A stretch of 64,000 nucleotides of DNA from Scatophagus argus (GCF_020382885.2 NC_058507.1:201001-265000); one strand, 5' to 3'. Numbered from the stretch's first letter, positions 45,593-58,449 are shown. Notes: generated by a model from the letters alone, not told the origin. Translations and numbers: made by a program.

Positions 45593-46951
45593 ATGAAGGT
45601 GAGTGTTTGACCTGCGACACAAACTGAAGATATGAGCTATAAACTGGCCTCTGACGGTCATGTAGTGTTTCCAGTTTAAAGAGTCACCTCTGTCCAGTTT
45701 ATCTTGTGTTTCATTACATCAGTTTTTGCATTGCAGACGTTTGTACTGCTGATCACACATAGTCATAACATTGAGTAAGGCTGACATGATTAAACTGGCG
45801 TTATCATCATCAGTTTGTGTGCAGACGATGGCACTGTTTGAGCTGTACAGCCACTCTGGCTCAGATTAAAGCACATTAACATTAGAGAAGCTCTCAGTCT
45901 ACAGTCTAATTCAGTGTTTGAAGCCTCCAAAGTTAAAGTTGGGAGAAACTTCTGTGTGTCCTGGATTCAGATTTGTTTGCTCCTCGTCGAGTGATTCTGA
46001 GATCTCCTTCTCACATTGCCGAGAAGCACTTCAGACACCATGTGACCGGCCAGTGAGGGATTTCAGTGACGTGACTCCGAGAACAGCTGTATGCCGACAA
46101 ATCTGCACATATTTATGCAGAGTCAGCAGCAGTATGTCACACCTGGTATTTTTGTGATTTTGCATTCCTGTAGGACTTCAGTGTAGGTCAGTTCAACGAC
46201 TGTGCTGTAAATATGGATGGCTGCACTCATGTCTCTCTTAGGATTACATTATTTACGATCAACAGCTAAAGAGAAGACAACCAACATGGCCCAACATCAG
46301 GCAAGTGCAACAACACGGCTACATCCCAAGTCTCTAAAAATGCATCAAATGTTTCCCTCACTTTACGTCCCTCCCCCAGTGAGGACATGTGAGGAGACAA
46401 AAACAGGGATGTACTCTCCTTTGATGCATCACATGAAGCAGCGTCTGTTTTTGACGACAGCTTAAATCAGCCAGCGTCTGTTGTTACCCTTCTGTTCAAA
46501 CTGTAGTGCTCCACCCTCCTGGACTGTAGGCAGGTTCCTGTGGAGTTGACCTGCCACCTTCAGCCTGTCTGTGTCATTTACTGTCATTGTGATGAGCGAA
46601 TCTGTCGAGTTCAGTCACCGCTGTTCCAACACGCCAGTCATAAGAGTGGAGTGTTTATATATCAGCTAAAAGTCTCCCAGGAAGGCTGCACTCATGTCTC
46701 CTCACTGCTCAGAGCAGAAACAAGACGAGCCTGTAAGAAAGTCAAAGTGTACTTTATTGTCAAAAATCTATGTAACAGGGGTTAGCACAGAAAATTTAAA
46801 TTTCGTTTGACCAGTTTCCAATGTGCAGTTAAAAACTAAACATGTAGGTAAGACAGTGACAATAATTACACACACACGCACACACACCCATACACATACA
46901 CACACAGTGTGCAGTAAAAAGACAACATACTGATACAAACATGTACAATAA

Positions 46952-46988
<37 letters not shown>

Positions 46989-49900
46989 CACAGCAGCAGA
47001 AGTACAGTCAAAGAAGCAGAACGACTCCCAGTTCCAACGAACACCGAGAAAATATCAAATTGGAGATTTTGGATGTGCCTACAGAACAGTTAAAGTTACT
47101 TGCTACACCAACAGCAGGTTGTGTTGCCTGCTTGCGTGCCTCTGGCTGTGGGGCTTCTCTGCAGCGCCAGCATGACCCACTTGGGGCCTGGAAACCTCCT
47201 CCCAGCCATTCAAAACTCTTGTGCTAACAAGATAAACACCAACACTCCCAGTCAGAAAAGAATCTGATCCAATTGGATCTGGTGTGTATGTGTGAGAGAG
47301 AGATTGTTAACTTCTCACAGGAGATCAAACCTGCTCAGCATCAGAATCATAGATGTTCCATTCAAATGGTCACACGTCACTGAAGCTGTGGTGAAATAGT
47401 TCCTGCTAATGATGTCAGAAGACAAAGACAAACCATCGGAAGACATGGAGGGGCACTGCTGTAGCGGTGCATGCTGGGAGATTGTGAGTTTATGTGTGTT
47501 GTCGATGTGTGTGTGTTTCAGGCAGCAGATGAGCCTGCCTACCTGACAGTGGGGACGGATGTCAGTGCCAAGTACAGAGGAGCCTTCTGTGAGGCCAAGA
47601 TCAAGACTGTGAAACGCCTGGTGAAGGTCAAGGTAAGAAATCCATGTTTACACCTGAGCTGGATCAGCATCCCTCTGTCACATGGACGTGAATCATGTGG
47701 ACACAACTACTTTGTTCCATCTTCTCAGTCCACTCTGTCCTGTCAGGAGTGGAGAGGACTAACTGTCCTGCCGTCTGGATGCACATCTTGTCTCTGTCCA
47801 TGGCTTCAGCAGACCATCACAACAGGACAGTTTGAGACAAACTGTAAAGTGTCCACATCTCTCACTGTCCTCTGTCTCAAAGACAGAAGCCACACAGCTT
47901 GGTGTAAAGTCTTTGTTCAACTGTGTCTTCAGGTGACTCTGAAAGGTGAAAGTACGTCCCAGGTGGTGCAGGACGACCAGGTCAAAGGACCACTGAGGGT
48001 AAGATGATGATAATGATGAGTCTTCAGCAGCCTGCAGAGCGAGTCACTGTCGCCTTGGAAACAAGAAACTAAAAGTGTGTGTGTGCCTGTCCTTCAGGTG
48101 GGCTCTACAGTGGAGGTGAAGACTAACGAGGGTTTATTCAGCGAGGCCATCATCAGTAAACTGACAGACGCCAGCCTGTACACTGTGGGTGAGTCTGTGA
48201 TCTGTCTGCTGATTGGTGCACACCGAGTGCTGGTGCCACCATGTGACCGAGGCAGCTCAAACTGGAGACACTCTGATCGGTTGATGGGGATGAATGATGA
48301 TGCCAAGATAAGGTTTTGCTCAGTGAGATGATGATGTCACATGTTCTCTTGGCTGTCTGACCAATCATCAGCCAATCTCGCTCCAGTCTGATAAATTAAG
48401 CCACCGGGGACCTCTCGCTCATTGCAGCCAACCAGCAGGTCCCCTTCTTCGGCTTGACGGGTCGGTTGCACCTCTCTCTCTGGTTGACTGGTTTCACAGG
48501 CCAAAGTTCAGACCGACTTCTGTGTGAAGCAAAGGAACACAACTTGTTTCCAGTTTGACATTGAATTTAATTGGTGTGTGTGTGTGTGTTTCAGTGTTTG
48601 ATGACGGAGATGAGAAGACTCTTCGTCGTACGTCCCTGTGTCTGAAGGGGGAGCGACATTTTGCAGAGAGTGAGGTAAGTCTCACACACTGACAGAGGGA
48701 CTACTTCTCAGGCCTGTATCCTTCCACCAGAGCCTCTCAGCTCTAAAACTAGAGCATCTTCATCAAGTCTGATTTCAAATATTAAAATATTTGAACACAC
48801 TGTCTTCAGTCGTTGTCTTCTGTCCCACCCTCAGACGTTGGACCAGCTGCCGTTGACCAACCCGGAGCATTTCGGCACTCCGGTCATCGGCAAGAAGTCG
48901 AACCGTGGCGGTCGACGTTCGTCACAAGCTGTGTGAGTGGGTCATCCAGCAGCCCAACACCTTGTGACTGAGTCACCTCCTGTTAATGCGTGTCTGCCTG
49001 TCTCTGTCTCATGTGTCCATATGTCTGTCTCTTAGTGCTGACGAGGAAAATGAGTCTTCATCCAGTGAGGATGAGGAAGAGGACAGGAGAAGGCTGAATG
49101 ATGAGCTGCTGGGAAAAGTCTGCAGCATTGAGAACGAGGAGGAGCCGAGCAGCTGGTACCTAGCTCTGGTAAACACACACACACACACACACACACACAA
49201 TACTGCTATCAGTCGCACATGTTGAGGAATCAAAGTAAAGCGTGATGAGGTCACCATGAGTAAAGTGTGTTTGTGCGGAGAAGGAGTCACTCAGGTGTGC
49301 GTCTCCTGCAGGTGGTGTCTCCCAGCTGTAATGATGAGCTGCAGGTGAAGAAGGATCAGTGTCTGGTCAGAGCCTTCAGCGACTCCAAGTTGTGAGTTTC
49401 ACTTTGATTTGTTATAAGCCTGTGAATATTCTCATTCATCCAGGTCACGGTTATCTCAAGGAAATTCAATCGAATGCAACTGGACTTAGTTATTTGTCTT
49501 TGAAGACGTTTCACCTCTCATCCAAGAGGCTTCATCAGTTCCTGCTCGCTTGACTAGGCTGGGACTAGTCCAAGCCTAGTCAAGCAATACTTTGATTTGT
49601 TATTGATCTCTGATCAGAAGCTTGTCAACTCTGTCTCATCCTCCTGCTTCCTGTTTCCTGTTGGCCTGCAGCTACACTGTGGCGAGGAGACACGTCCACG
49701 TCGTCAGCTCCGTCAGCATCGCCAAGTCTGAGTTCTCCAACAGGAAGGGTGAGGTGCTATGAGTCCCACAATGCATCAGAGCTCAGGCTGATCACTCTTC
49801 TCTTACAGCTTTGTCCTTTTTTCCTCTTTTCCTCCTCCATCCTCCTCCTCCTCCTCTTAGGTTTTGAAGCAGCCCAGATGTTCCTGAAGAGCAAGCAGGT

Positions 49901-52900
49901 TCCAGATGTGTGGAAGATGGACATGAGTCAGATTCTGGACTCGTCCTCTAGTGATGATGATGAGGACGATGAAGAGGAGAAGGAGAGTGATGAGGATGAG
50001 GAGGACGAAGACGAAAAGAAAAAGAAGAAACGCATAAAGGAGGAGGTGAGTGTGATGTGAACTGAGGTGTAACTGCTGGGGGGGGTGTCAGATACTTACC
50101 TGTCTGACTTTATGTCTGTCTGTCAGCCGGAAGAGGAGCTGGATCCAGAGGAGCGAGACCACTTCCTGCAGCAGCTCTACAAGTTCATGGAGGACAGAGG
50201 TGAGACCTACCTGTGTTTGTGTTTTTCTTGCCTGGGACAGAAAACTGTTTCCACAGCTACACGTGGGGTCTCACCTTCCTTATGGAGACAGAATGCAAGT
50301 CCCCATGATGGAAACGGTTACATTTAAGGTTAGTTTTAGGTTAGGTAAGTTATGGTTATGGTTCGAGTAAGTCTCCAGGAAATGAATGTAAGTCTGTGTA
50401 ATGTCCCCATATGGCATGAAAACATAAGCTGTGTGTGGGCCGCATCACATTCTGTGGTGCAGGTACATTCACTCCAGCTGTGGAAAGGAGCTCAAACTCC
50501 TTGTGTCTTTCTCAATCAGGGACCCCCATCAACAAACCTCCAGTGCTGGGCTATAAGGACCTGAACCTGTTCAAGCTCTTCAGACTGGTTTACCACCTGG
50601 GAGGCTGCCGCAAGGTGAGGACCAAACTGTCTATCCTCCTGTCTGTCTGTCACTTTCTCCAAAACATGATGTCACTCTGGATCATCTCTTAAAAACGAGT
50701 CTGTCCAGCTGCTGATCTGAGGTCAGGAAGTTTGCCAGAGCTCGCCGGGCTATGTGACCTCCTGTGTTGAGGAAGGTGATGCACTTCCTGTTAGATGTGA
50801 CACTGTTGTTATGTGTTGTAGATTGAGTCAGGGACTGTGTGGAAGCAGGTCTACATGGACCTGGGGATCCCAGTCCTCAACTCTGCTGCATCCTACAACG
50901 TCAAGACGGCCTACAGGAAGTAAGAGAACATCAGAAGGTTCAGATTGAACGCGAGCTCACGGGGGTCGGATCGTTTCTGTATTCTCTGCTTTCTTCACTG
51001 TGTTCTTTGTCTCGTCAGGTATCTGTATGGCTTTGAGGAGTACTGCCGCTCAGCCTCCATCACCTTCAGGACCATCCATCACAACAATCCCCGCCCTCCA
51101 CCTGCTCTGGCTAATCAGAAGCAGACAGGGGTGGAGCTTGAAGATCCCCCCATGGCACCGGAGAAAACGGAGCCTGTCAATGACAAGATGAAGGGGGTGG
51201 AGTCAGAGAGCGAGAGCGAGAAGGAGGAGGTGAAGGAGAGACAGTCGTCCCCAAGGGTGAGACAGCAGACAGTTTTTGTCCCCTCATCAGACTGATAGTT
51301 AAGATCACATAGCTGACTGATGGATGACGCAGCAGTTTGCAGATCAGCACAGTTTACAACATGTTGGAGATGAGCGAGTGTTTAAACTAACCAGTACAGG
51401 TAGAAACCAGGTGAGTGTAGCGACCTGCTGCATGAAATACAAAACAGAGTGACAACTGAGACATCGGTCTGTCCCTGTCTGTCTGTGTTTTAGGGGAGGA
51501 GGAGGTGTGTGGGCAGTCAGGTGAAGGTGGAGACAGAGTCTCCCTCTAGACCAGAGAAGAGAGGAGGAGAAAACATCGAGGAACAGAAGGAGATGAGGAG
51601 ACGCAGCAATAGAAGAATGGACGACTCGGAGAGAGGCTCTGAGGAAGAGGAGGAGGAGGAGGATGAGGAGGAGATGGAGAGGAAGAGAGGAGACAGGTGT
51701 GTAATACTATTGACTGCCTTAGAGATTCAACTCAGGGAAAAAACCTGCTTTAACACTATAGAGTGTGTGTGTCTCAGGTCTGAAGGCGAGGAGGATGAGG
51801 ACTCTCTGACAGGTACGAAGGTCAGGGTGAAGTATGGCAGAGGAAAGACTCAGAAGATCTATGAGGCTCACATCAAGAAGACAGACGTGGACAACGGAGA
51901 GCAGTTCTATCTGGTTCACTACTACGGCTGGAACGTCAGGTGAGTCGACTGCTCATCTGGGTCTCTCAATGTGTGGGAGAGAGGAGGCGGAGTCTGTCCA
52001 GACCTGACACACGTGTGTCTGACCCACAGGTACGACGAATGGGTGAAGGCAGATCGCATCATCTGGCCTGCTGAGAAAGGAACAAAGAAGAGACAGAGGA
52101 AGAAGGTGAAGGTGAGCTCAGTGTGATCATGTGACCTGCTCGAGGCCGCAAGTGTTGGTGCGTAAAAAGGTTCGCACGCTGGACTCAATTCCTGTGATGT
52201 CACTTCCTTTTGACCAAAGCCTAACAAGCTTCACTGTCCAATCAGCTGCAGGGAGACAGAGGGTGGGCGGGGTCATCGAAAGCAACCATCTGCTGACGTC
52301 AGTTACCTGTAGGACACACCTGTCCTTAAGTCTACAACAGTGAAGAGCAACTCCTGTCCTCACTGTCTCCGTCTGTCTCTGCAGAACAAAGACGAGCAAG
52401 AGAAGGAGAGGGAAAAAGATGAAGAAAAGCCGCCCTCGGTGACGGTGAAATCGACAGGAGCGAAGCGCGGCCGTCCTCAGATCAGGACCACGCCCAGCGG
52501 CTCAGCAGGTCGTGGCATCTCTAAAACACCCAGCAATGGCAAGGGCAGCAGGATGGAGACACTATCCACCATGGCCAATGGAGACAGTAAGAGACACTGA
52601 GCATGCTCACATCTGAAGGTTCAGCTGATCAGCTTTAACTGTCAGTCAACTTTTTCAACTGTCAAAGGTTTTTCAGTCAACTGAGATAGAAAAATGTCTC
52701 ACTGTCCCTCTCTGATGTGTCTCTTCTCTGCAGACACTCCTCGCAGGAGAACCCGGAGAACATCAGGCATGTACGACTCTGACAGAGCATCCAATGGTGA
52801 GGACAAGTCCACTTCCTGTTTCTGCTTTCTGTCACTTTTGTGAGAATTAACCAAACCCTAACCAATTGTTACTCTGTCCCCCTGAAGAGGAGTCTGGGAA

Positions 52901-55900
52901 CTCATCAGAGGACAGCGAATCAGAAGAACTGTCAGACAAAAAGCTGTCACCATGGCGAGGGAGGAGTGAAGCCCCGCCCAGCCAGGAGGAGGAGGAGGAG
53001 GAGGAAGAGGAAGAGGAAGAGGAGGAGGAGGAGGAGGAGGAGGAGGAGGAGGATGAGGAGGTGGTGAAGGAGGAGGAGACAAGAGAGGTCTCTACTGTCA
53101 TGGTGACCCCCAAGGACAACGCTGTGGACACAGCAACAGGAGGTCAGCCGCCCGCAGCCTCTGCTCCACCATGTCCCAGCATTCCTCAGGAGAAAGCTGA
53201 CAAAGTGCTGAGCCAATCAGAAAAGAAGGAGGCAGAGCAGGGAGAGGATCCTGCAGCAGAAGCTGCCATGCTGCCTGCTCACCTGGATGAAGAAAGCAAA
53301 ATGTCTGTGGTGCAGGACCGGGTCCCAGAGATGTCTCCCAAACAGGAAGTGCTCACTATGATGTCCTCCAGCAGGACGTCTCCTCTGCCTGACCGGATCA
53401 GCAAAAAGTGTCCCACTGCCGCAGACAAATACAAAGTGTCTCCTGAACAGCTGCAGGTTTCCTCCCCTCAGCTTGACCCTTCAGAGGAGGAGGACAGCAG
53501 GTCCACTCCTCTGTCCTCCCCCAGGGCCAAAGGACGCAGGGCCATCCTCAGGGAAACAGGTTCTGAGACTCCTCCCAAAATCCCCTTCTGCGCTCCCGCC
53601 CCTGCTGCCAGCCCCTCCCACTTGGGACTTCTGTCGTCTCCTCCTCGCAGCGTCCTGAAGAGACAGGACGAGCCCATGGTGGTTCTTCACTGCCTCCCCA
53701 CCCAGCGCACTCACCCTGAGTCTGCTGCCGCTGACTCGGACACAGACTCAGCCACTGAGGAGGAGGAGGAGGAGGAGGGCTCACCTGAGGAGAGGAGCAG
53801 CTCTGTGCTCAAACGAAAGGCGGCTGAGCAGCGAGCAGCAGATAAGAAGCTCCGCCCTGACAGGAGGCAGGAGGAGCCCGCTTCCCCCAAAACACCCCCT
53901 GTGCCATCCAAGATGGCTGCTGGAGCTTCACCCAAGAGCCTCCCTTCACCTCTGTGCAGGGGGGAGTCAGAGAGGAGGAGCGAGGGAGGGATGAAGGCAG
54001 AGGAGTGGCCCCACCCAGCTGAGGAGACACCACGGGAAGTGTCAGCGGAACGGCTGGTTGGTGTAGCCACAAAGGAGTCAGAGGTGCATGCTGGGACGCC
54101 TCTTCCTGCTGCAGAGGCCCTGGGCCCCGCCCCCGCAGAAGAACTGGAGCCACAGATTGGCCCTGAGGCCCTCGTTTGCCACGAGGTGGACCTAGATGAC
54201 CCAGATGAGAAGGAGAAGCCCTCCCCCTCCCCCTCCCCAGAGCACCTCCTCCTGATGATGAGGGAGCAGCAACAAGTCCCTCCCCCATTGCCTAATCTCC
54301 TCCACACCTCCCTCCCCGCCTCTCACCTCCTTCAATCCCAGATCAGGACCTTCCTGCCAGCCCCTGTACCCGGCTCCAGCCCCTGCCCTGAGGAGCTCCA
54401 CACAGCCAGGGGTGCCACTGAGGAGGAGCGAGGAGCAGCAAGCGGGGAGCAGCAGGGAGACTTCAGCCCTGGGTTTGATGGCAGCGCCTCCTCTACCACC
54501 TCCACGTCTCTGCTGTCCCTGCAGGAGACCAAGGACAGAGGTAAGAGTGGACAGGTGTGAACAGGAGGTGGTCATGTGACCTCAGCTGACAGGCTGGCTA
54601 TGTGGTGATGGTGAGCAGAGCAGCCTATCAGAGGGCAGTGTGGTTTAAACTATAGCTCATGAACAAAGTGTGTTGTACTCTTCATACACCTGCAGCACCT
54701 GCTCATTCTGATTGTTCAGTTGGGGTAGACTGTAACCTGTGTGACCTTTGACCCCTCAGGTCAGAAGAGGCTGATGGACTGTAACTCGAGCCCGACGGCC
54801 AAGAAACAAAAACGCAACCAGAAACGACCACACACACCTGGGAAGGTGGAGAAGAACGGAGCAGGTGAGCTGTGTGTGCGTGTGTGATGTCACACAGAAA
54901 CAGCTGGGAAATGTTAATCATTTTATATTTTGTCTTGCTGCTGGTTAATGTAATCTGGTCTCTGGTCAGCTTGTGTGTGATACTGGCTGAGTTTCATCAG
55001 TGAAGCTGACCTCAGATCAGCTTGAACTACTGAAGTGCTGTGGCGTGATGATCAGACTGTGTCTCTGCCTCTGTCCTGCCTCCAGGTCACAGCAGTGACA
55101 GCGAGGACCAGTCTCGTTTGTCGTCTGTCTCTCAGAAGTCTCAGAAGTCTCGTTGTCCTGGACTGTCGTCTCCACCGTCTCACAGTAAAGACAAACACAA
55201 CTTCTCCCCTCAGAGGACGTACAAGTGGACCTTCCAGCTCGGTGAAGACCAACTCCTCTAATTCCCAGACTCAGACAGTACCTTAGCCGAAATGAGTTGT
55301 TGTTGTAACCGTCTTCCTCCTCTTTGTCCCCAGATGAGTTGGACAGCATGTCGAGCACAGAGAGGATCTCCTTCCTGCAGGAGAAGCTGCAGGAGATCAG
55401 GAAGTACTACATGACCCTGAAATCAGAGGTGGCATCCATCGACAGACGCAGGAAGAGACTAAAAAAGAAAGAGAGAGAAGGTATGAGACACAGCAAGGCA
55501 TGCTGGGAGGACCATACAGAGACACCTGCAAGGTATCTGCTGAGTCAATGACGTCCATTTCCTGAGAACATCATTATCTCTGGTGTCCATTTTAAGTTCA
55601 CTTCAGAGAGAGTCTGACTCGGATCAGACTGAAAACACCTAACAGAACATTTGAGTTCTGCAGAGATGAGTTGACTTGTTTTTGTCCTCATGTGGACTCA
55701 CGCAGGCCTACCTGTTGGTGTTAGCATCTGTCAGATTAGCAACAACATTTATCACTTGACACAAAAGTCAAATCTCTCAGTGAGCTGATAAAAACCACTG
55801 AACAGCAGAACAACATCCTTCCTTTGGGACTCACAGGTGAAAACGTTTGTGTCTCTGTGTCCTCCAGTGTCCAACACAACGGCGTCCACCTCGTCAGGCT

Positions 55901-55971
55901 CCTCGGACACAGCTATGAGTCCATCCTCGGCCTCGCCCACTCAAAACACCGTTGCCGTGGAGTGCAGGTGA
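45593..55971 (+). CDS. arid4a: AT-rich interaction domain 4A (RBBP1), 24 coding exons
   Basis: ARID4A is a nuclear corepressor that binds pRb and SIN3-HDAC complexes. Coding exons: 45593-45598, 47522-47632, 47933-47998, 48098-48188, 48595-48674, 48835-48932, 49036-49168, 49312-49391, 49672-49748, 49861-50045, 50127-50199, 50520-50614, 50822-50919, 51019-51256, 51494-51696, 51778-51939, 52030-52111, 52385-52586, 52734-52796, 52888-54540, 54760-54864, 55086-55241, 55334-55480, 55868-55971. All phases agree, giving about 1435 aa (human 1257). It starts [23 protein letters not shown]. Domains: N-terminal Tudor region (about 1-125), RBB1NT-type region, ARID (about 316-408), chromo barrel (about 556-612, [14 protein letters not shown]...[18 protein letters not shown]), and a low-complexity exon with a 22-Glu run. 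The pRb motif LVCHE is at 1143-1147, and the C-terminal SIN3-region helix is [20 protein letters not shown]-like. It ends AVECR as in human. Confidence 0.96.
46740..46790 (-). mobile_element. LINE 3' tail fragment in arid4a intron 1
   Basis: The stretch AAAGTGTACTTTATTGTCAA is the reverse complement of a TTGACAATAAAGTACACTTT tail; further LINE-like sequence may follow to about 46865. (CA)n runs follow to about 46986. The rest of this 1.9 kb intron shows no recognisable gene. Confidence 0.5.
48235..48375 (+). repeat. Dispersed 130-bp repeat, copy in arid4a intron 4
   Basis: The segment carrying CTCTTGGCTGTCTGACCAAT aligns along its whole length with the reverse complement of 60049-60185. Shorter diverged copies are at about 38640-38700 and 41590-41665. 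The family is unclassified. Confidence 0.65.
49410..49600 (+). repeat. Dispersed fish repeat with a perfect hairpin end, arid4a intron 8
   Basis: The motif TTTGAAGACGTTTCACCTCT then CATCCAAGAGGCTTCATCAG recurs widely in fish genomes as far as I recall. It is followed by a perfect 12-bp inverted repeat, CTTGACTAGGCT at 49549-49560 and AGCCTAGTCAAG at 49573-49584, separated by 12 bp. Element class is unassigned. Confidence 0.55.
52986..53051 (+). repeat. arid4a: Polyglutamate-coding GAG/GAA run in arid4a
   Basis: Twenty-two consecutive Glu codons (residues about 748-769) inside the large coding exon, followed by Asp and more Glu. A mixture of GAG and GAA codons occurs in the middle; the flanks are pure GAG. 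Confidence 0.95.
54171..54185 (+). other. arid4a: pRb-binding LxCxE motif in arid4a
   Basis: The codons read L-V-C-H-E at residues 1143-1147, followed by [11 protein letters not shown]. This is the retinoblastoma pocket-binding motif that gave RBBP1 its name, kept in an otherwise poorly conserved exon. Confidence 0.9.
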
Positions 55972-57492
55972 TGACACGCCCTCATCATCACTCCCTTCTG
56001 GTCAGCCCCGCCCCGTCCCGCCACAGATTCTGCCTACTCGGCCAGCGCTGAGGGCATGATGGGGAAGAACATGATAACTCTCGCCAGGTTGGAGTCTCCC
56101 ACCTGACGTTAGCCCCGCCCCCTCACCTAAGGACTGACTTCCTGCTTGAGGAGACAAATGAGACCGAAAAATCAGCCGTCTGTTCAACTGCCACAGAGTA
56201 GTTCCTTATTTTCTTATTTCCTTCCTTCCTTCCTTCCTTTGTTTTTTCTAAATCTAAAATTTTTTTATTTTTTTGTTTTTTTCGTCGTGTTGTGGGGTCA
56301 GAGGTTTCCAGTTTACTGAGTTTCCTTTAAGGTCGAACAGAACAGGAAGTAGAGTCCTGAAGCAGCACAGCTCTTTATGCAATTTTCTTTCCTTTTTTGT
56401 TAATTTCTATTTTCAAAAAAAAAAAAAAAAAAAAAAAAAACTGAATAGAGGAAAAAAGACTTCCTGCTGTGAGTGTTTTTGGCCTTTTTATACAGAATCA
56501 GAGCTTTTATTTTGGTAAAAACAAAAAAAAAATTCCAAAAAGTTTGATGTCACAGCGGGAGAGAAAATGAAATATTTGTAGAGGTGAACCTTTTGTTTTT
56601 GTGTAAAATAATTAAAACAAAGTTTATTTATTCAGTTAGTAAACACAGATTGTGCGTGTGTGTGTGTGTGTGTGTGTGTGACTGCCAGGAAAAACTTGCG
56701 ATGGATGAAAATAAAGAAACTCCTGCTGAGTGAAGACACAAAACCAGTCAATGTTTTCATTCCAATTTGGTGTGTTTGGGTTCTCAGTCAGACTCGGTAA
56801 ATCTCAGCGCTTTTCTTCCAGAAATTTAATCATAATTTCAACTCATTAAATCAAAATTCTCACAGTTTTCATTTAGTGAGTCTGAAAATCTCGTTACAAC
56901 TTAAAGTCACATTAACAAGATTTCAACTTTAATCTTCTTTTTCTTTTAAATTAGTTCCTACTTAAGTTTACTTTAGTAAGTTGGCTTTTTATTCTTAATT
57001 TAAAAAATGCAGAGTTTAAATAAACGCAATTTTGACTTCAGGAGTCTTCACTGTGGTTTCATCGTGAGTTGGTTTCCTTTCGTCCTTTTCTTTTTCTCTG
57101 GCTCATTTGATCCTCCACATGCTCAGTGCCGACTTCGCTCCCGGAGGATCCCAGACTCTTCTTCTTCTGTTGTTTGCTCTGTGTGCGTGGCTGCGACAGA
57201 CGGCTGCTTTCATTTGTTTTGTATATAAAAGTTCTGAGTAAAGAAAAGAATAAAACCACACCATGTATTTGAGAACTACATTTTACACGCCTGTAAAGAA
57301 TGATTTCTAATATTTTTTAAGAGCAGACAGTTTGTACTGTTGTAAGATGAACTCCTCCGTTGTTCTTTTATTTTACTTTCCATGTGGTGTTTTGCTAGCG
57401 GCGGTTTGAGAGCGATGACTGTAAATACAGAAACACTTCCTCCTGACAGCAGAAGCCATGTTGGACAATAAACAGTTCTCTGTTTCAATAAA
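55972..57492 (+). other. arid4a: Probable long arid4a 3' UTR
   Basis: No further coding exon is seen. The stretch includes a (TTCC)n run near 56218-56238, an A-homopolymer at about 56416-56440, a (TG)n run near 56655-56680, and AATAAA signals at about 56709, 57467-57472 and 57487-57492. The last pair is the likely end, giving a 3' UTR of about 1.5 kb. Confidence 0.5.
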
Positions 57493-57611
57493 GCTTTTAA
57501 ATATGTATCCATGAGTCCTGCTCGTCCTCCCAAACTGACACCGTCTCCCTTCGGAGTCCACGCTGCATTCAGGTGCTTGGTGTTCAAATGGATTCCTGCT
57601 GCAGCCCGCGG

Positions 57612-57690
57612 ATGCTTAGCATAGCTTAGTATAAAGACGGGAAATAGGGGGAAGCAGCTAGCCTGGCTCTGTCACATAAAACTGCTGTCA
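57612..57690 (+). repeat. Dispersed fish repeat (TTAGCACAAAGACTGGA type), copy 2
   Basis: GCTTAGCATAGCTTAGTATA then AAGACGGGAAATAGGGGGAA and GCTAGCCTGGCTCTG match the copy at 32195-32285 with divergence. Confidence 0.55.
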
Positions 57691-57700
57691 GTTTTATAGT

Positions 57701-57701
57701 T

Positions 57702-57734
<33 letters not shown>

Positions 57735-57772
57735 TAGAGAGAGAGAGATGGAGAGGGAGGGGGGGGGGGGGG
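57701..57772 (+). repeat. Compound microsatellite (GT)n (GA)n (G)n
   Basis: Consecutive GT, GA and G runs on the plus strand between arid4a and timm9. Confidence 0.9.
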
Positions 57773-58420
57773 TGTACCTGAGCGTCACTATGGGACCATG
57801 GAGGAATGGAAGGAGGTGTCCTGCTCTCACCTTTTACATCAAGCTGCTAAACAAGTGAAAGGTAGTCCCAGCGAAGGCATCTGTGTGGACGTCTGGGTCA
57901 CATCTCCCGATGGCAGACTGTCAGGAGGTGATATCCATGAACCTCTGCAGAAACAGGAAGTGTGTGAGGAACACGACAAAGAGATGAAGAACAGTCAGCG
58001 TCCAGATCTCTGCAGGTTTGGACTGACTGACTGTGACACAGATGGACACCTGTCCAAATCAACCTTCAGTGGTAAAGTTCATGAAAGGACCTGAAGTTGA
58101 TATGTTAGATGGACTTGTTGAGTTTTGAAGCTGACCTGTTTGGTCACCATGGTAAGTGAACACCTGACCTGGTCTAGAGGAAGTCGTTTTCAGAGTTTCA
58201 GATTAAAATCAGCTATCAACAGTTGCTTGTTTTTAGCAGAGCGTTGCGTATGCAGGTCATAAAGACCACCAGACGAAGCCGTGCGATTACAGCAGAGCAA
58301 ACTGAACGCAGCACATCGGGGTTTGTTGTCACGGTAACCTAGCCGCTACAGACTACAGCCTCTGACTGGCTGCTGTTTGATACCGTTAGAAGAGGAGGAC
58401 TCAGCTCAGGAGCTGCGCTG
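57773..58420. other. Intergenic spacer with an unassigned 98-codon open frame
   Basis: An ATG-initiated frame at 57798-58094 (+) would give 98 aa beginning MEEWKEVSCSHLLHQ. I recognise no domain and no splice structure, so I do not call it a gene. No other feature is seen. Confidence 0.35.
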
Positions 58421-58449
58421 CTAAAAACACTCCAGAAATGAGTCGAGGA

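Noticed and set aside
52847-53131. Minus-strand serine/proline-rich open frames opposite the arid4a large exon, including 53711-54307
   Set aside because: They are the antisense of GAG-rich and low-complexity coding sequence; the plus strand has splice borders and family similarity.
57798-58094. 98-codon open frame as a real gene
   Set aside because: There are no domains, splice sites, nearby polyadenylation signal or family resemblance; a frame of this length is expected by chance.
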